Source: Jacaranda mimosifolia (taxonomy: Eukaryota; Streptophyta; Magnoliopsida; Lamiales; Bignoniaceae). Taken from it: 64,000 bases of DNA. The stretch's first letter is position 1. Each line of letters begins with the position of its first letter. The stretch spans positions 7,048,507 to 7,112,506 of the forward strand of contig CM032121.1 in NCBI GenBank assembly GCA_018894105.1, read 5' to 3'. The notes beneath the pieces are model-generated. The model had not been told where the DNA came from. It ran no database searches and worked only from the letters and a program-made list of their open reading frames with translations. The position numbers and the translations under genes were made by a program. Shown here one piece after another: positions 1-11,529 of the stretch.

Positions 1-330
1 GGAGCATGATTTGTCCTCAATCGAGACAAATCTAGTGCTTTTTTTTCTTGGCTGATATACAACTTCTCTTTATCACAATATCGACACTTCCAGAGGGCCA
101 CCTAACTGCAGTTAATATGCATGGTTGAGCATACAAAAAATACAAGTTCCACTTTTCCTTCCTTCACATTATACGAGCTCCACAACTTTTTGTCATGTCA
201 AGCCACAAACTAAAGTACAGAACTCTTAAGTTCTTTACATGAAATCCTCTTTTATTGTTGTTTTATGCAGGCTTCTTCATTCACATCTATTATCTATTAC
301 AATTCATGCTATAACTTTTAATGTCTGCAG

Positions 331-2985
331 TGGGCAGAAGCAATTGAAAGTCTAGATTATGATAGCCGTTCAGACAAGAGCTTTGGAATGAAGCAAAGGC
401 CTGATGGTGATATTGAGATTGATGATAAGTTCTGGGAGGAGGAGTTTCATATTCCTAATTGCCAGAGATGTAATGGAATACTGAAACCTGATGTAAGCAA
501 TTTTCCTGTTCATGTATTTTGATTTCTATTGCCTGATGTTTTTGTATTTTTCTGCAGTATAAAAAGAAAAGAAATACTGAGCGAGTATTTGCTATACATC
601 ATTGGCTAGCACAGTTAACAGATCACTAGTCATGAATATCATTCTTTAAATTATTTTAGCTTGTTTCATTTTCTTTATAAATTTCGTATATTAGTTATAA
701 CCTGATAAAGCATTATGATTTTTGTTTAGTTTAGTGAAGAGATAGGCAATGCTGCAGGAGTTGTGGCAAAATAATAGCAATATGTAACTAGCACTATACT
801 AATATAAGCATCTAACATGAAGTAATATAGAGATGGTTATCTGGGGCTGGCAATGTGTACTGATGTAATGTTTTGCACAAAGGTTTCCTTTAAGAAGGTA
901 TAATGTGCAAAGAACTAAATGGCTCTTAAAGCTTTGAATTAGTAGTTGGGACAGAGATCAGACCTATATCAACTTGTTCTTGGAGGATCCACAAATGACA
1001 CAAAGATAAAGAACTCAGATCAATAAAAACTCTTTGCGTGGAATTTGGAGTAGTTCTGTTTTTTATATTAATAGTAATAGTAATAGAATTAAGGTTACCC
1101 TTGGTTTTTGGGAAAATAATTCCGGTTGGCAGGAATGCTGATCTGCTATATCAATCAGTTCATTCAAAGTTTTGTTTGAATTAGTCTTTGTCATGCTCTA
1201 TGTTCATCTTGTAATGGTATGTCTAATGTTTGCAAGGGTTTGTATGAGAGATATGAAGGCTGTCTTCTTGTACTCTAATTGTATCTCTTTCTTTGATTTA
1301 GTGAATAGGCAGCACAATTTTGGACAAACGACATAAATCTCCATGTTAGTTTCTAATTTCATGTCCTTAATTCTCATACTTCATTTCTAACACATCTGTT
1401 ATTAAAGATGCTACACATTGTTCTTAACTGTTTTTATATCCTCTTTTGTCTCTGATTTGGATCATTTTGACTCTCACTTGTCAATCTTGACAATCAGATC
1501 AACCGGACGAATCCTGACTTTGTATTTATATCATTAGCCCCTCATGTCTGTACATTTGTAAGTTTCCGTTTTATTCAGATTGTCCTCTCAGTCCCTAATA
1601 CAGGTAATATCTTTTCAGGTTGTCTTTTTTGGTGATAATGTCCCAAAGGGTAGGGCTGATAGAGCTATGGAAGCTGCAAAAGGATGTGATGCTTTCCTTG
1701 TACTTGGTTCATCATTGATGACCATGTCTGCTTTCCGGCTCATCAGGTAAAATTCATAATACTTTATCTCCTATGTTTATGTCAGCTGTTTTCAGAAGGT
1801 GAAGTGCACCACCATTACCTCTCAATGCTGTCTAAAACATGAAGAATGGACTGAAAGTGGTTGTCATTACCCTCTTACAGTTGACATAAAAACAAAGATG
1901 CCGTGATTTAATACAACTGGTGACTGTTCGAGATCTGTTTGCAGTTTTGATACCTTTAGTTCTGACTTATTGGTTACTGCCGTGAAAATTCAATTTTTAG
2001 TATAATTTTATATTTTTATGCTGCAGGCTCTTATATATAGTTCAACATGCTTTTCTGCCTGGAATGATCAAATTCTTCGTTAAGTAGCTAAATGTAACTA
2101 TCAAGAAATTAAATACTGTAAAATAGAATAGGCGTATTTTTGTAAAAAATGCTTAATCAAATAATTTTATTATAACAAATGCAATTCAACTTGATATTTT
2201 TACTTTGAACTCTATGTGGTGGACAGGGTCCTAGTTGGATAGAGTATAGTTGGATAGGGCCCTTAACTTCTAACAAGGAGGTCATGCAGTTCGAATCCGC
2301 TTATGGTAGTAGTATTCTGTGAACCATTCACATATGTGGTAGAGAGGTTTCAGACTAACTAGCGCTTCGGTGGGGTTGCGGTGACGGGCTTTGCCCTTTT
2401 GATAGTAACTATGACTCAAACTAAATATTTCACAACGGCACCAATTGAAAAAAATATAGATGTATATATATATATAGAAAGAGAGAGAGAGGAGGGGGAG
2501 GAGAAGGAGGAGGAAGAAGAAGAAGAAGAGAACGGAAGTTTGAACCGTATGAACAAAGTTCACCAAGCAGTTCGCACTATTCTAATCTCGAAAAGATTTG
2601 ATTTTAATTCATTTTTCCCCTCACTATTATTTATTCAATGATGTAGCTTACTGAAAAACTTGTACAGTATTATAAACATAGTACGTGTATTGTTGCAGTC
2701 GGATAAATTTGCAGTGATAAGGAAACTAAATGCTTCCATGTATTGGTACAGGGCTGCTCATGAGGCTGGTGCTGCTACTGCAATTGTAAATGTTGGTTTG
2801 ACCCGAGCTGATGATTTTGTTCCTCTGAAAATTAATGCTAGACTAGGCGAGGTATGCTTTCTCTCAGAATTTCTTCTACTTGAAGTGACTTGTGTCGTGA
2901 AATTTACTGATTATTTGGTCACCTGGTGGTGCAGATATTGCCAAGATTGCTTTCCGTTGGATCCCTTAGTGTCCCTGTTGTCTAG
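331..2985 (+). CDS. SRT2: SRT2-like sirtuin (NAD-dependent deacylase), C-terminal four exons
   Basis: The 3' part of a class II (SIRT4-like) plant sirtuin; the 5' exons lie left of the window. Sirtuins remove acyl groups from lysine using NAD+; Arabidopsis SRT2 is reported mainly in mitochondria. Coding exons are 331-492, 1619-1746, 2752-2851 and 2935-2985. All junctions are GT-AG and phases match (162; 128; 100; 51 nt), ending in TAG at 2983-2985. The peptide contains WAEAIESLDYD, then FWEEEFHIPNCQRCNG with one CxxC pair of the structural zinc site, FFGDNVPKGRA, the NAD-pocket motif LVLGSSLMTMSAFRL, RAAHEAGAATAIVN and a short tail GSLSVPVV. This agrees closely, residue by residue, with my knowledge of the Arabidopsis protein. 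Introns of 1126, 1005 and 83 nt separate the exons; the second carries a SINE-like insert and a purine tract. No disabling change is visible in this part. Confidence 0.93.
2222..2455 (+). mobile_element. tRNA-derived SINE candidate in SRT2 intron
   Basis: Inside the 1005 nt SRT2 intron there is a tRNA-like head: an A-box-like TAGTTGGATAGGG near 2248 and a good B-box AGTTCGAATCC near 2289, about 40 nt apart as in RNA polymerase III internal promoters. It is followed by a non-tRNA body and then A-rich and TA-rich sequence near 2448-2475. This is the usual architecture of plant SINEs. I could not find a clean target-site duplication, so the ends are approximate. Confidence 0.5.
2462..2532 (+). 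repeat. TA microsatellite followed by 57 nt homopurine tract
   Basis: A short (TA)n run at 2462-2475 is followed by about 57 purines without a pyrimidine (GA, GGA and GAA repeats) to 2532, inside the sirtuin intron just after the SINE candidate. It may have grown from the SINE tail. Confidence 0.9.
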
Positions 2986-4393
2986 TTCATGTGGGATGTC
3001 AAGTATTGTTACGTTCATCTTATGGATGCTCTTCGTAGAATTGAAGTAAAAAATATGATGTATGCAATTTTCAATGGAAATTAATTGTGAATATGATAAA
3101 TATCATTCTTTTACAAAAGTAAAAACCCAGTTGTGTCTTAGAATAAGGGATTTCATATTCTGTCCAAGCAAAGTTAATCAAAATTGTGTAACCTTCATAT
3201 GTCGACCATGTATGTACCATGATTTAGAATGACTTGATATTCAGCTATCCACAATTGTAAACTCTCATTCAGTTATGATACAGGCGAGGCCTGCTAGCTC
3301 AGAGGTAAGCATATTTGGGTCGGTTAGATAGATTATCTTGTTGAACATAGTTCCTGAGAATTGGATTTCTGTCATTGTAATTTGTTCATTCCCAACCCAT
3401 TATATGCCAAACCAGATGGATTGAATCTATGTAAAATTCTAATGTCGTATGATATTGGATTCACGGTTCTTTTAGAAAATTATTGAGTTATAAGGCTTTT
3501 GCTCCAAAAACATGCCCACATAGTCCATAGAGGTAGAGGTCGAATCAAAAGTGACTTGATGTCTTTTCTTTTTAGTAGTCGGCTTCTTATTGACATTGAG
3601 CTCATTAGGCTTAAGGGGGACTATTTTAAATGGGTTTAGTGGGCCTTTTTGATCAATTATATATTCTATTAATTCTTTGGAAAAATCACTAACCACCCAA
3701 CCACCCCACCCCCCCCCCCCCACAACCCAAAATAAAAATAAATTTTTATATCTAAAAAACCCATAAAATAATTTTTCAATCTAGCAAACTCATTTCTCAA
3801 ATTTTTTATTTCAAAATGTTCGACTATTGACTTTTACTCTATTTTTGGGCAAAATTACCTTTGAACATATCACATTAGAAAAAAAAATTATTTATCAAAA
3901 TTAATTCTTTTTAACTGTCTTTGTAGTAAAAATTAGCAAAGTTATTTATGAATTTTAAAAAGAACTTTAGTCTTTTTGTTTAGTTCATTTGATTTTAGAA
4001 TTTATAAGTGTTTCTATTGTAATTTATAACTATATATATTTAAAAAATTACAAAAATATATTTCTTCAAAACTTTTAGTTTATTAAACTTAAAATCATCA
4101 TGGATAAAAATCAATTAAAAATACTAAAGAAAATATTCTATTAAAAAAGCTAATTCATTAAGTTTTTAAATTTAATAAGTTAAGGATAATTTAAGAATTT
4201 AATAAATTAAGGGCGATTGAGTCAAAAAATAAGTTGGTGGGTCTTTTGGGGTGAAAAGTTGATAGAATGACTATTAGAGCATGGAAAATATTTTAATGAG
4301 CTTTTTAGATATAAAAATATATTTTAAGAAGTTTTTAATAATTTTCCCAAATTCTTTTATCAGGCATTTTACTTATATGTCCCTACACCTTAA
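2986..4393. other. Intergenic, AT-rich, no gene seen
   Basis: 3' flank of the sirtuin gene. Short open frames here (for example 3472-3723, antisense) are low-complexity and include a run of 13 C at 3709-3721, so I do not call them. From about 3730 to 4390 the DNA is very AT-rich with no recognisable domain. Confidence 0.7.
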
Positions 4394-4752
4394 TCTATAC
4401 TATTATAAAAAGGAAGGCATTTTGTTTCTAAAATGAAAGTTATGATACCAAATTTCAATATACCAAATTTGCCCTTTTACTTATTCAATAGTCAATAAAA
4501 AATTATATGTACAAATAACCACAATTTATTCAAAAACTTCCACTATGTACTTATTTTAATTAGTTTTAGATTTTTTATTTAATTTGGTAATGAATTATAA
4601 AAAGTTTACTTTAAGTAAGTGCTATCTTTATAATTATGCAAATTATAAATATATTTTTGTGATGCATATCAATTTTTAATATATTGAATGTGAGAATATT
4701 TTTACCCAAAAATATTTTATGCGGGCAAGAACTGCATACAAACGATTGCTAG
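4394..4752 (+). mobile_element. Small non-autonomous Helitron
   Basis: The 5' end TCTATACTATTATAAAA at 4394 is the typical plant Helitron start. The 3' end is CTAG at 4749-4752, preceded by a small hairpin (TATGC...GCATA, about 4714-4734). The flanking bases are A at 4393 and T at 4753, as expected for insertion between A and T without target duplication. It is 359 bp with no coding capacity. Confidence 0.75.
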
Positions 4753-6331
4753 TATGTATATAAAAACTCATATTTCGAACTTAATTTAGGTGAGTCATTT
4801 GTAACTACACAAAGGCAGCCATGTTCTTCCTTGGCATTTTAGTTGTGATTCGAAGGTTCAGATCAAGTTGATCCCCTTATGATTAAATTATAAGTGATTT
4901 ATTTGATGTAAGCGAAAAAAAAAAAAAAAAAGCAATAATAGCTAAAAGTTTCCATACCTGAAACTGAATTTATCATGGACTATTTACAGGTGAATGCCTA
5001 TGGACATACTAGTGTTGGTAGTATGATTTATTCAAGGACCCTCATATCATTCCCATCTTAACTTTAATTGTGTCATTGCATCCATTCAGACATACTTAAA
5101 TGAAAAGTGTGTGGATTCTTTGACCATTTTGAGATTTTGCCATTTCCAAAAGCAATCATGCGATTGTCCTGATACCCATATCAAATTGGATAGACTGCTA
5201 CTGCAACCAATTGTTTGTTCTTTGTTGTTACATTTTCTGCCTACTGGCGCCCACAGCCTGACACAAAGCAATCTGAGCTGAGCTAAAAACTAACACCCAA
5301 TTCTTGCCTAAACTAGAAAACAATGCAAATAGAGCCGAATATTGTAGTAAACTGATTGATTGATCCTTAATCTGTCTTTACTGCATCGCAGATAGTGAAC
5401 TAGAGATGGATAATTGTTGGGAATTAGTCGATAATTGGACCACCATTTTCTCGGAAGTTGCTTTCTAAGTGATCACCATCAGGAATGGAATACTTGGTCG
5501 TCCAACCTTATTCCTTACAACGTACATATGTGTGTTCATATCAGTACATTTGATCTGTACAGCAAGTAGAAAGATTCGTACATAAGTTTGATTATCATTT
5601 ATTGGTTTGTCCTAACAAAAACGTCGAAGGGCACTGTTATTTTAGGCCGGCCTGGAAACTCCATCTTCCTCCCGCTCTATCTCTCAGTTGACTTCATCAA
5701 CTCTCTCTCGAATATACTCAATAAGTCCTTTTATTTATTCTTATAATACGTATTTGTCTAATTTTTCCATGAAGTGCAAATTCTGTACTAGTAGGATATC
5801 GTTGTACAATATTATATGTTGATATGAAATGTGAACGGATGAACTCATGGAGAAGATCCCTTTAAAGTATTTGCCTTGCAGACAAATTTAGCTGCATAGA
5901 AAATCCTTGGAGAAATCTACATGAAAGAGACCTAGAAAAAAAAAAAAAAATAGCCCATCATTTCCAACATTTGAAACTGTGGTAACCTCTTGATAAGTAC
6001 AATGAATATACAAATAATGTAGCCTGTATAAGCACTTTGTCCCTACGGCATGCATCTTCCCTTACCACAATGTCCGAACCATGCCAAAACTAATCCAAGT
6101 GCCAAGAATTCTTTATTAAGGTGTTGCTATCAGAAATACGTCTAAAAAATATTGTTAATAACCCTCCAACGGGCGTCAATTGTGAATAAAGACAAGATAC
6201 CAAGTTGCCTTAAATCAGTCTTTTTGTTCATTGGGAGCAAGATGCAAGTGGAGGAATAATCCCATTTACATCATATGTATCTGAATCATCGTATTTATCT
6301 TATCGTGTTCTGATAATATCGTGTGGTTAGA
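4753..6331. other. Intergenic region upstream of the SAUR gene
   Basis: No gene is recognised. A 17 nt A-run lies at 4915-4931 and a shorter A-run near 5937-5951; either could be an old retroelement tail, but no matching body is recognised. The last few hundred bases presumably hold the SAUR promoter; I could not pick out convincing auxin-response elements. Confidence 0.6.
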
Positions 6332-6649
6332 ATGGGAGTGAAGGCCAGTAAGTTGAGCAGGGTTGTCAGCTTTCGCAGCCTGAAGAGATTAAGAGGTCCT
6401 CCATCAGTGACACCAAGAGGCTACATCCCAGTAGCCGTTGGAGTGAATGCAGAAACGAAACGTTTCATGGTTCACACCAAAGCCTTGTCTAATGCAGAAT
6501 TCATGAAATTTCTAAGCAGATCAGCCGAGGAATATGGGTTCTCCAACGAGGGCATTCTCAGGATCCCATATGATGCAAAAGACTTTGAAGAGTGGATTAG
6601 CAGAAATGCTAAGCAAAAGATGTTTAAGATTCAGCTCACGACCACATAG
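6332..6649 (+). CDS. SAUR family auxin-responsive protein
   Basis: A single-exon 105-residue protein, the usual size and structure for small auxin-up RNA proteins. I start at ATG 6332 (MGVKASKLSRVV); the frame is open a few codons upstream, but only through GTG. The central SAUR domain is complete: PRGYIPVAVG, then RFMVHTKALSNAEFMKFL, then EEYGFSNEGILRIPYDAKDF. In the family, SAURs are short-lived proteins that promote cell expansion by inhibiting PP2C.D phosphatases and so activating plasma-membrane H+-ATPases. The N-terminus is basic and lacks a signal peptide. I cannot assign the individual family member. Nothing in the gene is broken. Confidence 0.93.
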   Translation: MGVKASKLSRVVSFRSLKRLRGPPSVTPRGYIPVAVGVNAETKRFMVHTKALSNAEFMKFLSRSAEEYGFSNEGILRIPYDAKDFEEWISRNAKQKMFKIQLTTT

Positions 6650-7120
6650 TTGTTAACGTCTGCAAACGATTCTTGATTTATTTCAAGAACTGCAAATTGT
6701 TCGGACAAAAAGGTTTGCTTGCATTTACGACAGGATGAATGTACGCCTATACATATATATACACACCTTCTTACAAAAGGAGTGGCAGACATTTGTACAT
6801 GGAAAATATAGATGGAATTAATGTTTACTAGGATTCTTTGTACATAACTGTTAATGAAATTGTGCTGTGGTTCTGTTTGGATGTTAACCTATTACGGTGC
6901 TGAAAGAACAATTTACAGACAGCTGTAACACTTCCTTTGACATATTGAAGGATGAATTCTATGTTAATTGTCTGCCGCTCACATTTAAAGCAAAAACTAC
7001 ATACTCTAAGCAGACATCTGCCCTTATTCACAAGAAAACACTCTGGTTTTTCAAAAATTTCTACAAACCTTCATTGGTGCTTTTGATAAAATGTGGCTAC
7101 TTCCATTTATTATGTCTTTT
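6650..7120. other. SAUR 3' flank
   Basis: 3' untranslated and intergenic DNA after the SAUR stop. A (TA)n stretch is at 6750-6763. The 170-residue open frame starting at 6897 has no domain and runs into the antisense retroelement fragment, so it is not called as a gene. Confidence 0.6.
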
Positions 7121-7139
7121 TTTTCTTTTTTCTTTCACC

Positions 7140-7990
7140 ATTCCGCAGCCGTCTTTCCCTTCTGCTAGTTACTGTTCTCTGCTTGTGATTGTAACAGAAC
7201 CTTCCTCTTCAAATGGCCCTTGTCCTCAAGGAAGGGAAATTTGGGATATCCCTGCTGGATCACTTATAGGTCTTCCAAGGTGCATTTTGAACTACTTGAT
7301 TAACACTTTGCATTGCTGGTATGTTGTTTCCTTGATCAATCTTCAGTCCAAAATCTTTTCAGGTTCTAAAAAAATGTGCCCATGTGCTGTGAGAGATACG
7401 TGTGAGTGAGAACAAGTGAGTGCAAGTCAGTAATCTTTCTCTTGAGCTGAGATCAATGAAACATGGAATGAATCCTAGCAATCTCCAGTAGCTCCAATTT
7501 ATTTTCAAACTTTCCACTCTACTATAACACCCTTAAAGGTATTATAAGGTTGCAACTTAACAAATACCAAATTTCCTACTTCAAACTCTCTCTCACTTCT
7601 CTTTCTATCAGCTTGAGTTTTCGTTCTTTTTTGAGCAAAGGGAGATTCAAACTTGTCTAGTTGCTTGTCTATTTTAACAGTGTTATAGTTGGTTGTCTAT
7701 TCTTTTGTCAACCACTTCTATGGGAAATTCAAAAGGTATGTAAGAATAATGAATAGGTGGTTTTTGGTTGTGAAAAGCCTCGTGAGATGTGGAAAGAGTT
7801 GCTGCACCGCCATTCTGCTAATGGAAGCCAGTGTGTCCACTCCTTAGCTCCATTTCCTGTCATGCTTCTCAAACACCCTCCAAACATTTGTTTATAACCT
7901 CAGTTTTCCATCAATTTGAGGATGATAAGCAGTAGAAGGTAACAATTGGAGAGGAGTGCAAACGAGTTGAGCTGGTTCTCAAGCCTCATG
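7140..7990 (-). pseudogene. Decayed Ty3/gypsy integrase fragment (antisense)
   Basis: On the minus strand, 7940 down to about 7760 reads as the distal integrase core of a Ty3/gypsy element: STAYHPQ at 7915-7940, then after a frameshift NKCLEG, and after another LRSMTGNGAKEWTHWLPLAEW. Continuing leftward, remains of the linker and C-terminal region can be followed to about 7140 through several more frameshifts and stops. No LTR is recognised on either side, so this is a fragment. Its residues differ from those of the chromovirus at 31-37 kb, so it is not a piece of that element. Confidence 0.75.
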
Positions 7991-8390
7991 AATGGAGCGA
8001 GAATTAGCACGACTCAAGCTCGAGCTGATCGAGTTCAAGTCGAAGTGAATCGAGCCCGAACTCTATTTTAAATCGATTTCAAATCGCATGTATCTAAACT
8101 CGAGGTTCGCGACTCGCTCGAGCTATTATATTGTTATTTTCCTATTTCGAGCTTGAGTCGCTTGAGCTATTATATTGTTATTTTTCTATTTTGAATTTGA
8201 ACTCAAACTCGAGAGCAAGCTCGAGCTCACAGTTATTTGTAACTTATTTGATAATTCGAGCCTTATGGAGTCAAGTCGAGCTGAGCTCATTTTTTATTAA
8301 GTCAAATTCAAACTTAAAATTTTAGACTTGTCGAGCTCGAGCTCGACTTGATAAAATATTTTTCAAATTCGACTCGATTAATTGGATTAT
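7985..8390. repeat. GAGCTC/CTCGAG-rich repeat element
   Basis: About 400 bp filled with short near-palindromic words (GCTCGAGC, GAGCTCGAGCTC, CGAGCTGAGCTC) on both strands. This looks like a common plant non-autonomous repeat, but I cannot assign it to a named family, and no clear terminal repeat or target duplication is visible. Confidence 0.6.
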
Positions 8391-8499
8391 ACTCCTACAA
8401 CTAAACCTTTTTATAATGAAAACAAATTCCACCGAAACTTCCTCATGAAGATAGTTTTAGGCATGCCATGCCAATTTTCCCAAGAAAAACATAGGAAAT

Positions 8500-8780
8500 G
8501 TTTGGATATGAATTATGTGTTTTGCATTATATGTTTTGGGAGAATGAGTTTTGAAAGTGGGGTTGGGGAATGTGAAATTTGTGTTAGGAAATGTGATGTA
8601 TATTTGTTTATATTTTGGGAATAGTAAGAAAATTGTTTTGGAAAAATTTGGTATGTTTGTTTGTATTTTGGAATGAAACAAATTCCACTGTAGCACTTAA
8701 ATCAATACTTTTTTGTTGGGTTTTTGGGTGAAATTGGAATTGAATAATATTTTTTATTGTAAAAATAATAACAAAATATA
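8500..8780 (+). repeat. Left arm of an inverted repeat pair (~270 bp)
   Basis: The T/G-rich segment with GTTTTGGGAGAATGA, GTGTTAGGAAATGT, CACTGTAGCA and GGGTTTTTGGGTG has a clear reverse-complement counterpart at 10,975-11,250 in the same order. The two copies have diverged by point changes and small indels. They may be two opposed copies of one repeat family or the ends of a fold-back element. Confidence 0.75.
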
Positions 8781-9009
8781 TAATATGTATATGTGATGAT
8801 TAGATATGATTTTTTAATTGTAAAAATAATGATAGAATATTATGATATGTATATGTATGTATATGAGGTTTTTGGTAATAAGTTAATTGATTTGAAGGGG
8901 TATTTTGGGATTAATAGTTATTGTTTTGGGAGAAAAGTAAACTATATATTTGGTTACATTTTGGGAGAACAAAAACAAAGCCACAACTTTCGTTGAAATG
9001 AGGCCACCT

Positions 9010-9512
9010 AGGAGTGTCAACGGGGCAAGGTGGGGCGCGGGGATTGCCTCCCCACCCCCACTCCCATGAGGCCAAATGCTCCTTGCTCCTGTCCGTGCTT
9101 CCATGATGGATATTCGCCCCCTTTCCGTCGGGAGATGGGTATCCATAAATATCATGGATTTTAATAAAATTTATAGAAAAATTCATAAATAAACAAATTA
9201 ATACTAAAATTTGTTAAAATTTTCAATATTTTAAATAAATTTCAAAATTAATTATATATTACAATAAAAATATTAAAAGATATAAAATACATAAATATAA
9301 ATATCAATAGAGCTTCACAATTCTTCCAAATAATTCTCCATTTAATGTAGTTCCTACAAAAGTATATGTAGTTTATTAGAAGAAAAAATTATTTCAATAA
9401 TCACATATATTTTGATATTATTTTAAAAATATATAATATGAAATTAATAAATTAATTAATTTTCAAATGGGTAACAGATACCCACAGAGATGGATAATTT
9501 TGACATCTTTAA
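9010..9512. mobile_element. hAT-like non-autonomous element
   Basis: Ends resemble each other as short terminal inverted repeats (AGGAGTGTCAAC at the left; the right end in reverse complement reads TTAAAGATGTCAAAA). The flanks GGCCACCT (9002-9009) and AGCCACCT (9513-9520) match at 7 of 8 bases, the 8 bp duplication expected of hAT elements. The interior begins with a GC-rich stretch (GGGGCAAGGTGGGGCGCGGGG), then becomes AT-rich. There is no transposase. Confidence 0.7.
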
Positions 9513-10228
9513 AGCCACCTCTTGAAATCCCCATATAGCCTCAAGGACGTTCCAGTCTTATAATGGGCCAAAGCCCTCTAATATCCCATGCAGGCCCATG
9601 TTGGACTTAAAAGAAGATTTAATGGGCTCTCAATTTGACTTGATCCGCCCAAAAACTGCACGTTTAAAATAATTAATTTATTATAATATCAGAATCATGT
9701 ATAATTATGACTAACGGATCTTATAATTATATTTCGCTTAACCCACAAGTATAGACGCATCACATGTGCGTACGTAACAGTTTGTGTATTTATTTTCTTT
9801 TAGTGTTAATTTCACTTTTCCCCCTTTTAGTTTCCGTAATTAGAAACGGGGACCTTCAATCTTTTTGTTACTCCCTTTTAATATTTCAAAATACTTTGAT
9901 AACTAATAATTCATAAATATTCCACCTAGTCTACCGAAAGCCTACGAAGAATAAAAGTAAAGATCAATTAAAAAGTAAAAAGAAAAGAAAAGAAAGAATA
10001 CCCCACTTAGGCTTGTCTTTCCCTTTCTTCAAACTCTCAAGAGGTGTTTGGTTATGTTTTTTCAAAATAATTTTATTTTAGAGAAATATAATTAAATATA
10101 TACTCATTTTTCCTTTAAAATACTAAAATAGATTTTTCCAAAATATCATCTTCTATCCTTCATTACGCCCAATACTTTCCCATTTTTTAATATATACATA
10201 CATATATATATCGTACATACATTATATA
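9513..10228. other. Intergenic DNA between two transposons
   Basis: No gene seen. Several GGGCC or GGGCT words (about 9560-9640) resemble plant site II promoter elements but no transcription unit follows. The rest is AT-rich with A/G-rich runs near 9955-10,000. Confidence 0.6.
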
Positions 10229-10966
10229 CTAGCGACCAGTGCACACTTGATGTGTGTGCATATAAAAATTGGAGTACAGTTAATGCATATACATATAAAA
10301 AATACAAAATTTAACACAAAAAAAATTGGATTCATAAATTAAAATTCTTTCGCAAAGTATAAACACATATGTTAAAGGAGGAATGATAATCAATTCTATA
10401 CAAAAATGTTTGATTGTGCAATTGTAGTTCTACACAACAAACTTTTACAATTGACCTGCAATTGTCAAAATGTTTATGTATTACATTTTGATAACTATGG
10501 AGGATGTGATGGCATTAAAATATTTACAACATACCTTAAAACAAAAGCGCCCCAATTTGAATGGAAAACTTGATATAAGTATTACATAATTTAAAGCACT
10601 GCAAACTTTTCTCACCGTAATCGTCGGAAACCTTCAATATTGTTAAAAAGTTGCATATTAGCAGTTTGGAACTTTGCATAAGCGTATGCTATGAAAAAGA
10701 CATGAAAAGAATTATGGAATGCAGACGTAACATAAAAGTTAGTGTACCTCAAAATAATGACAACAAGTATGAATTGAATTCTTCAAAAATGGATAATATG
10801 CATCTGCAACCATCATATGAAATAGTATTAGTGGCCGGTAGTGGAATGTAGTGTGGTTGATAGTTATTCATGTAGTAATAAGGAGTTAAAATAAAAATTA
10901 AGGGCACTTTAGTCTCGACACTCGAAACATACCACTAAGACTCTCACACTTTATTAATAATATAAA
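10229..10966 (-). mobile_element. Second non-autonomous Helitron
   Basis: Read on the minus strand, the 3' end is a hairpin (TGCACAC...GTGTGCA, about 10,240-10,260) followed by CTGGTCG and CTAG at 10,232-10,229, with the flanking T. The 5' end near 10,966 reads TTTATATTATTAATAAAG, close to the plant Helitron start TCTATA with TC mutated to TT. The length is about 738 bp. The short open frames inside have no recognised domain. It lies within the inverted repeat pair. Confidence 0.72.
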
Positions 10967-10974
10967 TATTTTAT

Positions 10975-11250
10975 TATTTTTTTACAATAAAAAAAAATTA
11001 CTCAATTTCATTTTCAACCCAAAAACACAAAAAAAAAAAAAAAGTATTAATTTAATTGCTACAGTAAAAATTATTTCCCCCAAAATATAAATAAATATAC
11101 CAAAACTCCTCAAAAACAAATTTTTAACTATTTATCAAAACATAACCAAAAATCCGTTACATTTCCCAACACAACTTTCTCATTCTCCAATTCCACTTTC
11201 AACATTCATTCTCCCAAAACACAAATTAAAATCACACACACACAAAAAAA
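10975..11250 (-). repeat. Right arm of the inverted repeat pair
   Basis: Reverse complement of the repeat at 8500-8780: CATTCTCCCAAAAC, ACATTTCCCAACACAAC, CTACAG and CAACCCAAAAACAC occur in the mirrored order. It ends about 280 bp before the next gene's ATG. Confidence 0.75.
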
Positions 11251-11529
11251 GAAGCAAACATTGCCTTACTAACCAAATTATAGAATTTAATTACATAAAA
11301 TCAGTTATCTCCATTGAAGATTAATGTAAGTGGGGCAAAGTGCAATTAATTCTTTTTCTCAGTTACAATTTAGCTAAAGTTGCATTTCCAAAATCGCATT
11401 TCTTCCCAAAATTAATAAAAGGGGATACAAAAGAGCGAGGAAAATGGGCAGCATCTAAATTCTAACATCTTCGTCCAGTCTACCATAACCTGACCTTGCT
11501 TCTTGGTTGTCTCTCTGTGTGAAAAGGAT

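Noticed and set aside
4915..4931. Poly(A) tail of a processed retrogene
   Set aside because: No coding remnant lies upstream and no flanking duplication was found.
6897..7409. 170-codon open frame downstream of SAUR
   Set aside because: It has no domain or coding signature, begins in the SAUR 3' flank and runs into the antisense retroelement fragment.
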